Below, one piece after another: positions 7,725 through 15,188 of a DNA stretch of 21,867 bases. Source of the DNA: JBBRMQ01 sp038230775. Lineage in GTDB: Bacteria; Acidobacteriota; Thermoanaerobaculia; Gp7-AA8. The notes beneath the pieces were generated by a model. The model was not told the origin of the DNA and did not search any database. It saw only the letters and a list, made by a program, of their open reading frames with translations. The stretch lies in assembly GCA_038230775.1 (NCBI GenBank), contig JBBRMQ010000046.1, forward strand, positions 1 to 21,867, in the 5' to 3' direction. The first letter of the stretch is position 1. Each line of letters starts with the position of its first letter. A program made the position numbers and the translations under genes.

Positions 7725-10373
7725 CTACTGCGTCGCCCCGCTTCGCTTCCGCACCTCGCCCGACCATCCGAGAATCACCGCCAGCGACGGTGCTTCTCGG
7801 GCGCGAGTGTTCTCGCGCAACATGACGAATCGCTTTCCGTCTTCCGAGACGTCGTAGTCGAGCGCAAAGTCGCCCTCGAAGAGCAGCTCTGCTTTGGCAA
7901 CCGAAAGCTCGGGAGAAGTCTTGACTCTGGCGACGAAGACTCCTCGCCCGCGTCGAAAGAAAATCTCCGACCCGTCGCCGGACCACCGCGGTCGCGTGCC
8001 GCCGCCCTGCGAGACCAGCCACTTCCTTCCGGTCGGCGGGTACTGTGCAACGTAGACTTCGCTGGATCCGGTCTCGTTCGATGTGTAAACCAGCCAGCGG
8101 CCGTCCGACGACAACCCAGGGTCGTTCTCATTGCCGGGTCCGGCGATCACTTGCTTCGCCAGACTGCCGTCGAGAGGCACGCTCCAGATGTCGTAGTTCG
8201 TGACCGAATCCTGCTCCTCGGTCAACAGGACGCGGCCGTCCTTTGAAACCGATCGTGGGAACGGCCAGCGATCCGAGCTCGTGAGCCGTCGCGCCGTGCT
8301 GCTGCCATCTGCCGGCGCGATGTAGACGTTCGGCGGCCCGGCACGATTGGACGTGAAGATGACCTGACGGCCGTCTGCCGACCAGATCGGCCAGATGCTC
8401 TTGCCTTCGAGCAGGATGCGGCTCCAGGAGCTGGCGCCGATGTCGAGAAGCCAGACGTCGGCCGCGCGAGACTCGCCGACGCCGACGAGAAGCTTCGTGT
8501 TGTCCGGTGAGAGAGCGGGCATCACATAGGCGCGGCGGTCGTTCGACAGGGGCTGCATGTTTCCATGACGGTCGACCCAGACGAGCTCACGCTCCTCGAT
8601 AGAGGCGGCGTACGGCGCGTAGATCAGTGTGCCGGTTCGGGACACATCCGCGAGCGCGGAGCCTGTCCCTGCGTGCGTCATCACACCATCGAGGACGGGA
8701 AAGGGAAGACCGGAGGTCGTAAGGCGGTCCGCATCGAATGCGATGGCGAAGAGCGACCGGCTTCGCGCGAAGATGAGATAGCCGGGCACGAACCGTGGAT
8801 CCGTCGCCGAATCGACGAGAGTCTTTCGCTCGCCTGTCTTCAGATCGATCACCGCGACTTTCTTGCGCGTGTAATCGGCGCTCCAGTCATCGATCGTGAA
8901 GAGCACGTGCCTGCCGTCGGGAAGAAAATACGGCCAGCGGTGCGAATGCTCCTTCGGGTTCATCGCCAGCGACGTAACCCTTTCCGGCTGTCCGCCGTCT
9001 GCCGAGACGCGGAAGAGGCCTTCGCCGTAGCTCGTCGGCGCAAACACGATCGTGCCCTCCGGACTCCACGTCGCACCGCGGCTTCGCGGCGCGTCGCAGA
9101 TCGCTACCGGCGATCCACCTTCCAACGCGATCTTGTGCAGTTTGCCGTCTGCAGCGAACCCGATCCAGTGTCCGTCGGGCGAGAAGAAGGGATTGACGGC
9201 ATTCGCTGTGTTCGGGATTCCGACCAGATCGGACCGTTCCGCGGATCGAACGTAGAGCTGCCGATTGCCGGCCAGTTGCAGCGATAGAACGAGCTTCGTG
9301 CCGTCGGGTGAGATGACGAAGTCGTGATACCCGCCGTCGAGCGGCGCGGCCAGCGGCGGAAGATCGATCATGAATCGCTGCACGGCCACGGAGGTTGAAG
9401 GCCCTCGCCGGACGAGCGCGATTCCCAGTGCAACGGCGGTTGCCGCAACCGCCAGGAGAGCCCACGCGAGAGCTCGACGAGAGGTGCGGCGCGCTGCGGG
9501 TGCGTTTTCGTCACTCGAGGCGCGGATCGTTTCGAGAGCCAGTTTCACGTCGTGCGCTGACTGCACGCGTTCCCTGGAGTCTTTCCGCAGACAGTCGGAA
9601 ATGAGACGGGAGAGCGCGGATGGGATCTCCGGCTGGAGCGACTTCACCGACGCCGGATCGCCTCCCATGATCGACACCATGAGGTTGGCTGCGCTCGATC
9701 CGGCGAATGGGGCGCGGCCTGCGAACATTCGATAGAGGATGTTGCCGAGCGCGAAGATGTCGGTGCGCTCGTCGGCCTTCCCCTGCTCCAACTGCTCAGG
9801 CGCCATGAACTCGAGCGTCCCGGGCACTGCGCCTTCCTCGGTCAGTGGCTCCGGGCGATCGGCTGCGGTCGCCGCTTCGGGATCCACCTGTCTGATCGCC
9901 GCAGGCTTTGCGAGGCCGAAATCGAGAAGCTTCGTGCCCGATTTCGACAGCATGATGTTGCCAGGCTTGAGATCGCGATGAATGATTCCTCCGCGGTGGG
10001 CTGCGTCGAGCGCATCGGCGATCTCGATCCCGTATTGCAATGCGGCATCCTGCGGAATCCGTCCGCGGAGCATCCGATCGGACAACGTTTCCCCTTCGAT
10101 CAACTCCATGACGATGAAGTCGACATCCGCTTCGCGTCCGATGTCGAAAATCGAGCAGATGTGAGGGTGACTGAGGGCCGAGATCGCCCGTGCCTCTCGC
10201 AGGAACCGCGCACGGACGACCTCATCGCCTGAGACGTGTTCGGGAAGGATCTTGATCGCCACTTCTCGATGGAGCCGCGTGTCTCGCGCGGAATACACTT
10301 CGCCCATACCCCCGGCGCCGATGGACCGGATGACTTCGTAGGGACCCAGCCGGGTCCCATTCGCGATGGGCAC
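7725..10373 (-). CDS. Membrane-anchored Ser/Thr protein kinase with extracytoplasmic TolB/WD40-like propeller
   Basis: The protein is 882 residues with a GTG start at 10373; no ATG lies between it and the kinase domain. Kinase domain: glycine loop GAGGMGEVY (19-27), VAIK Lys41, HRDLKPGN (132-139), DFG (151-153), MAPE (190-193), ending near 285. A basic stretch (RRTSRR) leads into one transmembrane helix at about 301-321. The remaining ~560 residues carry PD40-type blades with recurring SPDG/SADG/SSDG turns: VISPDGTKLVLSL, FFSPDGHWIGFAADG, WSADGRQVIFTSNRAG, LSSDGRWLVYTSNETG, RWSGDGSEIFFRRG. The layout is a cytoplasmic kinase and a periplasmic six- or more-bladed propeller, standard for Acidobacteriota receptor-like kinases. 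All catalytic residues are intact. It is followed after 168 bp by the PstS-like gene on the same strand, possibly one transcript. Confidence 0.93.
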   Translation of the reverse strand: MPIANGTRLGPYEVIRSIGAGGMGEVYSARDTRLHREVAIKILPEHVSGDEVVRARFLREARAISALSHPHICSIFDIGREADVDFIVMELIEGETLSDRMLRGRIPQDAALQYGIEIADALDAAHRGGIIHRDLKPGNIMLSKSGTKLLDFGLAKPAAIRQVDPEAATAADRPEPLTEEGAVPGTLEFMAPEQLEQGKADERTDIFALGNILYRMFAGRAPFAGSSAANLMVSIMGGDPASVKSLQPEIPSALSRLISDCLRKDSRERVQSAHDVKLALETIRASSDENAPAARRTSRRALAWALLAVAATAVALGIALVRRGPSTSVAVQRFMIDLPPLAAPLDGGYHDFVISPDGTKLVLSLQLAGNRQLYVRSAERSDLVGIPNTANAVNPFFSPDGHWIGFAADGKLHKIALEGGSPVAICDAPRSRGATWSPEGTIVFAPTSYGEGLFRVSADGGQPERVTSLAMNPKEHSHRWPYFLPDGRHVLFTIDDWSADYTRKKVAVIDLKTGERKTLVDSATDPRFVPGYLIFARSRSLFAIAFDADRLTTSGLPFPVLDGVMTHAGTGSALADVSRTGTLIYAPYAASIEERELVWVDRHGNMQPLSNDRRAYVMPALSPDNTKLLVGVGESRAADVWLLDIGASSWSRILLEGKSIWPIWSADGRQVIFTSNRAGPPNVYIAPADGSSTARRLTSSDRWPFPRSVSKDGRVLLTEEQDSVTNYDIWSVPLDGSLAKQVIAGPGNENDPGLSSDGRWLVYTSNETGSSEVYVAQYPPTGRKWLVSQGGGTRPRWSGDGSEIFFRRGRGVFVARVKTSPELSVAKAELLFEGDFALDYDVSEDGKRFVMLRENTRAREAPSLAVILGWSGEVRKRSGATQ

Positions 10374-10485
10374 TTCAGCTCAACATAGCACTCATCGGCA
10401 GGAGGGCGGAGTGATCAACCTTTGCACGCATCCCTCGTCCGCCCGCACCTTTTCGATATGCTCCGCGCACGAAAAGGAGCCGACC

Positions 10486-10680
10486 TTGCCCATCGTTCGC
10501 CGCACGCTCTTCAGCACCATGCTGTTCGTCGCCGTCACCATCCACGCCGCGACGATGTTTCGTCCCAGCGCCACGTTCAAAGCTGGGGCGACGTTGCCCG
10601 ACAACACCGTTCTCAATGGTCTCGACTGTCACGGCGACGTTCTGGCGCAGGCGTCGCTGACTGGGTTGCGCGGACACTGA
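10486..10680 (+). CDS. Small exported peptide ORF, possibly a truncated gene
   Basis: The ORF has 64 codons from a TTG at 10486. The start is supported by an excellent Shine-Dalgarno AAGGAG at 10474-10479, six bases upstream. The first ~21 residues are a convincing Sec signal peptide (MPIVRRTLFSTMLFVAVTIHA). The mature part is only about 43 residues (ATMFRPSATFKAGATLPDN, then LNGLDCHGDVLAQASLTG) with one Cys and no recognised motif. It ends 4 bp before the SDR gene at 10685, so it may lead the SDR-CPBP operon. It may be a genuine small secreted protein or the 5' remnant of a longer gene that lost its body. I do not recognise it. Confidence 0.45.
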   Translation: MPIVRRTLFSTMLFVAVTIHAATMFRPSATFKAGATLPDNTVLNGLDCHGDVLAQASLTGLRGH

Positions 10681-10684
10681 GCCG

Positions 10685-11647
10685 ATGGACGTTCTGCTGA
10701 CGGGCGCGACCGGTTTCGTCGGACGCCGGCTGCATCCGCTGCTCGTCGACCGCGGGATGTCGCTGCGCTGTCTGACGCGCGACGCGCAAAAGGCGCGCGC
10801 GGTTCTACCGGAAGCCGTTTTCGTTGAAGGCGATGTCAATGACGCCGATGCGATGAAGAGGGCCCTCGCTGGTTGCCGTGCGGCGTACTACCTCGTTCAC
10901 GAGATGGGCACCGCGGGCGACTTCGCCGCGCGCGAGGCCGAAGCGGCGGAGAATTTCGCACGCTCGGCCGCCGCGGCCGGCCTGGAGCGCATCATCTACC
11001 TCGGCGGCGTTCTTCCGCCGCCTGCAACATCGACGTCGGCGCATCTCCGCAGCCGCGGGCGCGTGGGCGAGATTCTGCGCCACGGCGCTGTGCCGGTGCT
11101 GGAGCTGCGCGCGAGCATGCTCATCGGTCCCGGCAGTTTGTCGTACGTCATCGTGCGCGATCTCGCCGCGCGACTCCCGTTCATGATTCTGCCGCGCTGG
11201 CTCGACTCGCGGACGGAACCTGTCGCCATCCACGATGTGCTCGTCGCGCTCAGCCGGGGACTCGATGTGCCGCTGGCAGAGTCGCTGTCGTTCGATCTTC
11301 CGGGCCCCGAGGTGTTGTCGGGGCGCGAGATTCTGTTTCGGACGGCGGCGGCGCTCGGCCTCAAGCGTCCCGCGTTCGTGCGCGTTCCCGTCCTGACGCC
11401 GCGCCTGTCGTCGCTCTGGGTGCGCTTCGTGACGCGTGCGGAATGGCGCGTCGCACGCGAGATCGTGGTGGGACTGACGAGTGATCTCGTCGCCCGCGAT
11501 GCGAGCTACTGGCAGCGGATCGACTATGCGAAGCTCACCTCGTTCGACGATGCCGTGCGGGCGGCGGAGGGGGGAGCGCGGACCGAGGAGCGAGGCGTGT
11601 GGGCGGTTGCGGAACGGTTGATGGCGCGCTATCGGCGGCGGCGATGA
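10685..11647 (+). CDS. NAD(P)-binding atypical SDR (NmrA/YbjT-like epimerase family)
   Basis: The protein is 320 residues. The Rossmann N-terminus has TGATGFVGRRL (6-16), the TGxxGxxG signature of extended/atypical SDRs. It continues with LVDRGMSLRCLTRD, the GDVNDADAMKRAL segment that contacts the adenine side, YYLVHEMG, and IIYLGGVLP at the position of the usual active-site strand. A canonical YxxxK is not evident, as in atypical SDR5 (NmrA-like, NDUFA9-like) proteins, so a redox role is uncertain; many relatives only bind NAD(P) or act on quinone or isoprenoid-related substrates. The C-terminal ~150 residues form the substrate-binding half. The stop overlaps the start of the next gene in ATGA at 11644-11647, implying translational coupling to the CPBP protease. 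Confidence 0.88.
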   Translation: MDVLLTGATGFVGRRLHPLLVDRGMSLRCLTRDAQKARAVLPEAVFVEGDVNDADAMKRALAGCRAAYYLVHEMGTAGDFAAREAEAAENFARSAAAAGLERIIYLGGVLPPPATSTSAHLRSRGRVGEILRHGAVPVLELRASMLIGPGSLSYVIVRDLAARLPFMILPRWLDSRTEPVAIHDVLVALSRGLDVPLAESLSFDLPGPEVLSGREILFRTAAALGLKRPAFVRVPVLTPRLSSLWVRFVTRAEWRVAREIVVGLTSDLVARDASYWQRIDYAKLTSFDDAVRAAEGGARTEERGVWAVAERLMARYRRRR

Positions 11648-12240
11648 GATTCGCCATTCCGATCGTGTGGGCGTTGACGATGGCCGCCACGAGACTGGTC
11701 GCCGATCCGCTTCCGATCGTCTTTGCCGTCGCCGTGATCACCGCGAGCATCGCCGCGTGGCGCGATCGTGCGGCCATGCGGGAGCTCTTCCGCGTGCGCA
11801 CGCGGACCGTGATTCTCGCCGCTGCATCCGCCGTCGCGATGGTCGCGGTCACCTATCTGACGTATCCGCTGCTCGCGCACTGGTTCCCGTCCATCGAGGT
11901 GGAGACGCGCGCGTTGTACTCGCGTTTCCTGCGGAAGAATCGCCCGATGCTGATCGTCGCCGCGATCATCCCGGTGATCGTCGGCGAGGAAGTGATGTGG
12001 CGCGGCGCGTTTCAGAAATCGACGCGGCGATGGAGCGTGCTCATCACCGCACTGGTCTATGCGATTGCGCACGTGCCCGCCGGCTCCGCCCTCCTCGTGG
12101 CGGTGGCGTTCGCGTGCGGCCTTTACTGGTCGGCATTGCGCGCCGTTTCGGGCAGCCTCATCCCGTCGTTGTGCGCGCATCTCGCCTGGGACATCGCCCT
12201 CATTGTGTTCCCGCTCGTCCTTGGTTCTGCGGGCGGGTGA
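11644..12240 (+). CDS. CPBP family intramembrane metalloprotease
   Basis: The protein is 198 residues from the ATG at 11644, which shares ATGA with the SDR stop; the frame is open upstream but this start is the coupled one. It is strongly hydrophobic, about six helices. CPBP (CAAX protease/Abi, PF02517) motifs are in the usual order: motif 1 EExxxR as GEEVMWRG (Glu115, Glu116, Arg120), motif 2 histidine in YAIAHVPAG (His143), motif 3 in SLCAHLAWD (His179, Asp183). These residues form the metal/catalytic site of the Rce1-like family. Bacterial relatives process membrane-associated peptides or give bacteriocin self-immunity, but no bacteriocin gene is obvious apart from the small exported peptide upstream and the 104-residue protein downstream. 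Substrate unknown. Confidence 0.88.
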   Translation: MRFAIPIVWALTMAATRLVADPLPIVFAVAVITASIAAWRDRAAMRELFRVRTRTVILAAASAVAMVAVTYLTYPLLAHWFPSIEVETRALYSRFLRKNRPMLIVAAIIPVIVGEEVMWRGAFQKSTRRWSVLITALVYAIAHVPAGSALLVAVAFACGLYWSALRAVSGSLIPSLCAHLAWDIALIVFPLVLGSAGG

Positions 12241-12380
12241 TCAACAAGCTTCTGGCGCGGGCGTACCTAGCTGCTGTCCGAGCCCCCTGGGCTCATCAAT
12301 GGACGGATGTAATGATCGCATCCGCTCCGTCACTAACCCATCGGCCGGCCCAAAAGCAACGACTGAAAGGACGAAAGACG

Positions 12381-12695
12381 ATGGAAAATGAACTCTCTGA
12401 ACGACTGGCAACCAGGCTCGCAAACTTCAAACTCAAAGACGACGTGATCAAGAGGCTCGCAGGCGGCGTGATCGTCGATGGCCTCGACATCAAGCGATTC
12501 GACGTCTGCGCATACGGGATCTGCGTCGACTACTTCACCCCCAAGATGCCGAGGCTCGACGGCCTCCTCGGCAAGAAGGACCTCGCGCATCTCGAAGTGT
12601 TTCCGTACGGCATCCTGAACCCCGACTACTTCCACGTGCGCGTGGGGTACAGAGTCGACGAGCTCCAGGGCGCCGGCGCGGGCATCCAGCATTAG
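12381..12695 (+). CDS. 104-residue protein of unknown function paired with a radical SAM enzyme
   Basis: The start is the ATG at 12381, preceded by GAAAGGACGAAAGACG with AAAGGA as the probable ribosome binding site. The protein is 104 residues with no signal peptide. The N-terminus is a charged amphipathic helix (ELSERLATRLANFKLKDDVIKRL). The middle carries the only two cysteines as VCAYGIC (Cys43 and Cys48), followed by aromatic/Pro-rich strand-like segments (VDYFTPKMPRLDG, VFPYGILNPDYFHVRVGY) and a small QGAGAG tail. It ends 4 bp before the radical SAM start, so the pair is surely co-transcribed. It could be a RiPP precursor (helical leader, CAYGIC core), a carrier or a partner subunit of the enzyme. 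The folded-looking C-terminal half argues against a simple leader-core peptide. I do not recognise the family. Confidence 0.8.
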   Translation: MENELSERLATRLANFKLKDDVIKRLAGGVIVDGLDIKRFDVCAYGICVDYFTPKMPRLDGLLGKKDLAHLEVFPYGILNPDYFHVRVGYRVDELQGAGAGIQH

Positions 12696-12699
12696 ACCC

Positions 12700-13761
12700 A
12701 TGCAATCCGAACGGACGCGATCGGGCTTCTTGCCCGATCGCACCATCCACCTCCATCCGACGCAGACGTGCAACCTTGCCTGCGCGCACTGCTACTCGGA
12801 ATCGGGTCCACGCGAGCGGGCCACTCTCTCGCTTCCGGCGATCAACCGCGCCCTGTGGATCCTGAGGGCCGAGGGGTATACGCATGTGAGCCTGTCGGGC
12901 GGCGAGCCGACGGTCTACCCCGCGCTCCTCCCGCTGATCGGCGAGGCGCGCTCCATCGGATACCGCGTCACGATGATCACGAACGGGTTGATCTCACCGC
13001 AGCTCATCGACGACGTGGCAACGAGACTGGACGGAATCGCGATTAGCTTCGACGGTCTCGCCGCGCGACACGATGCGATCCGCGGCCGTCAGGGTGCGTT
13101 TGCGCGCGCAACCGAAACGCTTGCCAGACTGGCGGCGAAGGACGCGCCCGTCGCGGCGGCGATCTCCGTAACGCGCGAAGCAATTCCCGAGCTGCCGGAT
13201 CTCGTCGATCATCTGCTGCAATCCGGCGCGCGGGCACTGCAGATCCGTCCGGTGGCGCTCGCGGGTCGCGCGCGATCGGCCACGATGTTTTCTGCACTCA
13301 GCGCGGCGGATCAGGCGCGTCTGTTCCTCGTGGTTCTCGCGCTGCGGGATGAACTTCAGAGTCGCGTTCCGGTGCAGTGCGATCTCGTTCCGGCAAGAAA
13401 CCTCTGGCAGCAGCGCGACGATTACGCTGCACTCGCCGAAGCGGGCGAGGACGAAGCGTTGTCGAGTCTCGTCAATCCGCTCGTGATCACCTCCGCGGGC
13501 GCGGTGAAGCCGATGACGTACGACTTCGAAGACTCGTTCAATCTGACGACCATCGACTCGATCTCGCAGGAGCGTCTCGACGAATACAAGCGGGGAGTCG
13601 CCGTCTCCCGTTTTCGAGTACTGGTCGCCGAAGCGCTCGATGGACTTCGCGAGAACGCCTGGTTCGTCGACTGGTTCGATCACTGCGCGCGGCTGAGCCA
13701 CGAGATCGCGGCCGCTCGGGAACGCCCTGTAGGGCTTTTCCTAGGCAATACGCATTCGTGA
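12700..13761 (+). CDS. Radical SAM enzyme, without the usual SPASM cysteines
   Basis: The protein is 353 residues. The radical SAM signature CxxxCxxC is CNLACAHC (Cys24, Cys28, Cys31) and binds the SAM-cleaving 4Fe-4S cluster. The SAM-contact GGEP motif is at 67-70 (LSGGEPTVYP), followed by MITNGLI and ISFDGLAARHDAIRG, typical of the MoaA/PqqE/anaerobic sulfatase-maturase group. The region where SPASM proteins have extra Cys clusters (VITSAGAVKPMTYDFEDSFNLTTID) keeps the 'G.V.P' and 'LT.I' layout but has no cysteines, so an auxiliary cluster is probably absent. Only isolated Cys occur later (VQCDLV, DHCARL). It directly follows the 104-residue protein, its likely substrate or partner. Chemistry (crosslink, epimerisation, decarboxylation or other) cannot be read from sequence. 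Confidence 0.88.
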   Translation: MQSERTRSGFLPDRTIHLHPTQTCNLACAHCYSESGPRERATLSLPAINRALWILRAEGYTHVSLSGGEPTVYPALLPLIGEARSIGYRVTMITNGLISPQLIDDVATRLDGIAISFDGLAARHDAIRGRQGAFARATETLARLAAKDAPVAAAISVTREAIPELPDLVDHLLQSGARALQIRPVALAGRARSATMFSALSAADQARLFLVVLALRDELQSRVPVQCDLVPARNLWQQRDDYAALAEAGEDEALSSLVNPLVITSAGAVKPMTYDFEDSFNLTTIDSISQERLDEYKRGVAVSRFRVLVAEALDGLRENAWFVDWFDHCARLSHEIAAARERPVGLFLGNTHS

Positions 13762-13789
13762 GGTCCGATGTTCGCGTCGTCTCGAGCTC

Positions 13790-14262
13790 ATGAGCTACGT
13801 CAAGACGAAAGACGATGTGCAGTTGTATTACAAGTCGTGGGGCAAGGGCCGCCCTGTGATCCTCATGCACGGATGGCCGCTCTCCGCGGACACGTGGGAT
13901 GAAGCGGCGATGGCGATGGCTTTTTCGCCGCATTCTTCAAGGACTTCTACGGTGACTCCGTGAGCGACGAGATTCTGCAATGGTCGCTGAAGCAGAGCCT
14001 CGAAGCGAGCTTCAAGGCCACTCTCGCCTGCGCCGAAGCGTTCGCCACGACCGATTTCCGTCCGGACCTGAAGGCCTTCTCGGTGCCGACGCTCATCATT
14101 CACGGCACGAAAGACAAGACCGTTCCCATCGATCCCTCGGGCCGCGAGGCGGCGAAAGGCGTCGCAGGAGCGAAGCTCATCGAGTACGACGGCGCTCCGC
14201 ACGGCCTCTTCGCCACGCACAAGGAACGATTGGTCGCCGACCTGCTGGCTTTTCTGAAGTAG
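13790..14262 (+). pseudogene. Alpha/beta hydrolase (chloroperoxidase/arylesterase type) with central deletion
   Basis: The N-terminal part from the ATG at 13790 reads MSYVKTKDDVQLYYKSWG and ILMHGWPLSADTWDEAAMAMA, the start of cofactor-free haloperoxidase-like alpha/beta hydrolases including the oxyanion HGWPLS. Near 13914-13922 the homology jumps, in another frame, to FFAAFFKDFYGDSVSDEILQW and on to the normal C-terminus with the acid loop (VPTLIIHGTKDKTVP) and catalytic His (APHGLF). About 120 residues of the usual ~275, including the nucleophile elbow GxSxGG, are missing. The first frame stops at 13961-13963. The 3' part from a GTG at 13960 could be translated alone but would have no nucleophile. 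The junction has tandem GATGGC copies, suggesting a microhomology deletion (or a misassembly). Confidence 0.85.
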
Positions 14263-14285
14263 GCCGCTACGAAGGAGGCTCTGCA

Positions 14286-14421
14286 CAAGTGCAGGCGCCC
14301 CTCATCCGCCCTTCGGGCACCTTCTCCCCGCACGCGGGGAGAAGGGCTACAAATGTTGTCTCTCGCCCCGCGCAGCGGGGAGAGGGTGGCCGAAGGCCGG
14401 GTGAGGGGTTTCTCGCACTTG
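14286..14421. repeat. MITE-like inverted repeat built from two 'CCCTCAYCCGCCCTTCGGG' elements
   Basis: Two copies of the widespread palindromic element CCCCTCAYCCGSCCTTCGGSCACC...CTCCCCG...CGGGGAGA stand in opposite orientation (14298-14346 and about 14360-14408). Each has its own internal hairpin (CTCCCCGcacgCGGGGAG and CCCCGcgcagCGGGG). Outside them CAAGTGC at 14286-14292 and GCACTTG at 14415-14421 extend the inverted symmetry, so the whole 136 bp resembles a small non-autonomous inverted-repeat element. It lies between two convergent genes (the hydrolase pseudogene and the Spy-like gene) and could also act as a two-way terminator. Confidence 0.85.
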
Positions 14422-14433
14422 GGCAGATCTCCC

Positions 14434-14865
14434 CTAACGTCGGTTCCGCAGCTCCTGAAGTTTCGCCACCTGTTCCGGCGTCATCAGGTTCTTGATCCGG
14501 ATCAGCATGCCGAGGTGAAGGCGCTTGATCTCGCGTTCGGTGGACATGACTCTATCCGCTTGTTCCAGCGCCTTCGCTTCATCGATCGGCGGCGACTTCA
14601 GCATCGAGGAGAGCTTCTCCGCATCCTCGCTGAGCTGCCACTGCAGATCCACCACCTTCGTTTGCAGCTTCACCACCTCGGCGCGCAACGCGGTGCGCTG
14701 CTTGTCCTGCAGATTGAGCTCGTCCTGATGGGCCATGATCAGCTCGGGCGGAAACAACTGCCGGCTAATTGGATCCTGATCGGGGCCGGGCGGTTGAGGC
14801 TGCGGCTGCTGCGCGAGCGCGGTCGTGGCCAGCGCGCAGAGAAGAAGAGGAAGGAGTCGCTTCAT
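14434..14865 (-). CDS. Spy/CpxP-like periplasmic protein (operon-distal)
   Basis: The protein is 143 residues with a Sec signal peptide MKRLLPLLLCALATTALA and a Gln/Pro-rich start (QQPQPQPPGPDQ). The rest is almost wholly helical with a long coiled-coil-like stretch (LRAEVVKLQTKVVDLQWQL) and an LTxxQ-type motif MTPEQ near residue 131, as in Spy/CpxP/CnrX heavy-metal resistor proteins. Members of this family are periplasmic chaperones or metal/stress sensors that form alpha-helical hairpin dimers. Its start codon shares ATGA with the stop of the anti-sigma candidate, so expression is coupled. The family has few conserved catalytic residues, and no His/Met-rich metal site is obvious here. Confidence 0.8.
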   Translation of the reverse strand: MKRLLPLLLCALATTALAQQPQPQPPGPDQDPISRQLFPPELIMAHQDELNLQDKQRTALRAEVVKLQTKVVDLQWQLSEDAEKLSSMLKSPPIDEAKALEQADRVMSTEREIKRLHLGMLIRIKNLMTPEQVAKLQELRNRR

Positions 14866-15188
14866 CGCATCACGTTCCTTTCGCCGAATCGCGGCGTGTC
14901 TTTCAGCAGCTCGATTTGTGGAGTGGACAAGAGAAAGTCGGTCGGCGCTTTCCAGTTGGCGACGACGTCGGGCGGTGGAGCGGGCGGCAGGGCGCGGTGG
15001 TGCGTCGTCGCGAAGACGATGACGATCAGGATCAGCGCAAACGCGAATGCGATGCGTGGGGCCAGCCCCCTGGCTGGCCTCGAGAACGCCGGCGGTTCGA
15101 TCGTGAACTCCGGCGCTCGCGATTGCTCGTGATGCCGCAGAGCGCCGAAGATCGCACGCAGGTCGGCGTCGTCATCATGCGAAGGCAA
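14862..15188 (-). CDS. Short single-pass membrane protein, probable anti-sigma factor
   Basis: The start is a TTG at 15188, strongly supported by GAGGAG at 15196-15201 seven bases upstream; the nearby ATG is out of frame. The protein is 108 residues. The N-terminal ~45 residues are acidic/charged and probably cytoplasmic (DDDADLRAIFGALRHHEQSRAPEF), followed by one membrane helix (RIAFAFALILIVIVFA). A ~45-residue periplasmic tail contains a Pro run and LLSTPQIELLKDTPRF. There is no zinc-binding HxxxCxxC, but position (overlapping the sigma gene by 14 bp) and the LRxxFxALRxxE start match acidobacterial anti-sigma proteins. The RPARGLAP segment is encoded by DNA resembling the dispersed hairpin repeat near the window end. 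Confidence 0.7.
   Translation of the reverse strand: MPSHDDDADLRAIFGALRHHEQSRAPEFTIEPPAFSRPARGLAPRIAFAFALILIVIVFATTHHRALPPAPPPDVVANWKAPTDFLLSTPQIELLKDTPRFGERNVMR

Noticed and set aside
12281..12295. GAGCCCcctGGGCTC hairpin as terminator after the CPBP gene
   Set aside because: Six-base stem with no following T run; could be chance or a repeat relic.
11667..12380. Upstream extension of the frame leading into the 104-residue protein
   Set aside because: The upstream part is a shadow of the CPBP protease frame; the ATG at 12381 has its own ribosome binding site and a change in composition.
13724..13739. GCCCTgtAGGGC plus TTTT as a rho-independent terminator
   Set aside because: The stem is only 5 bp and lies inside the last codons of the radical SAM gene; too weak to call.
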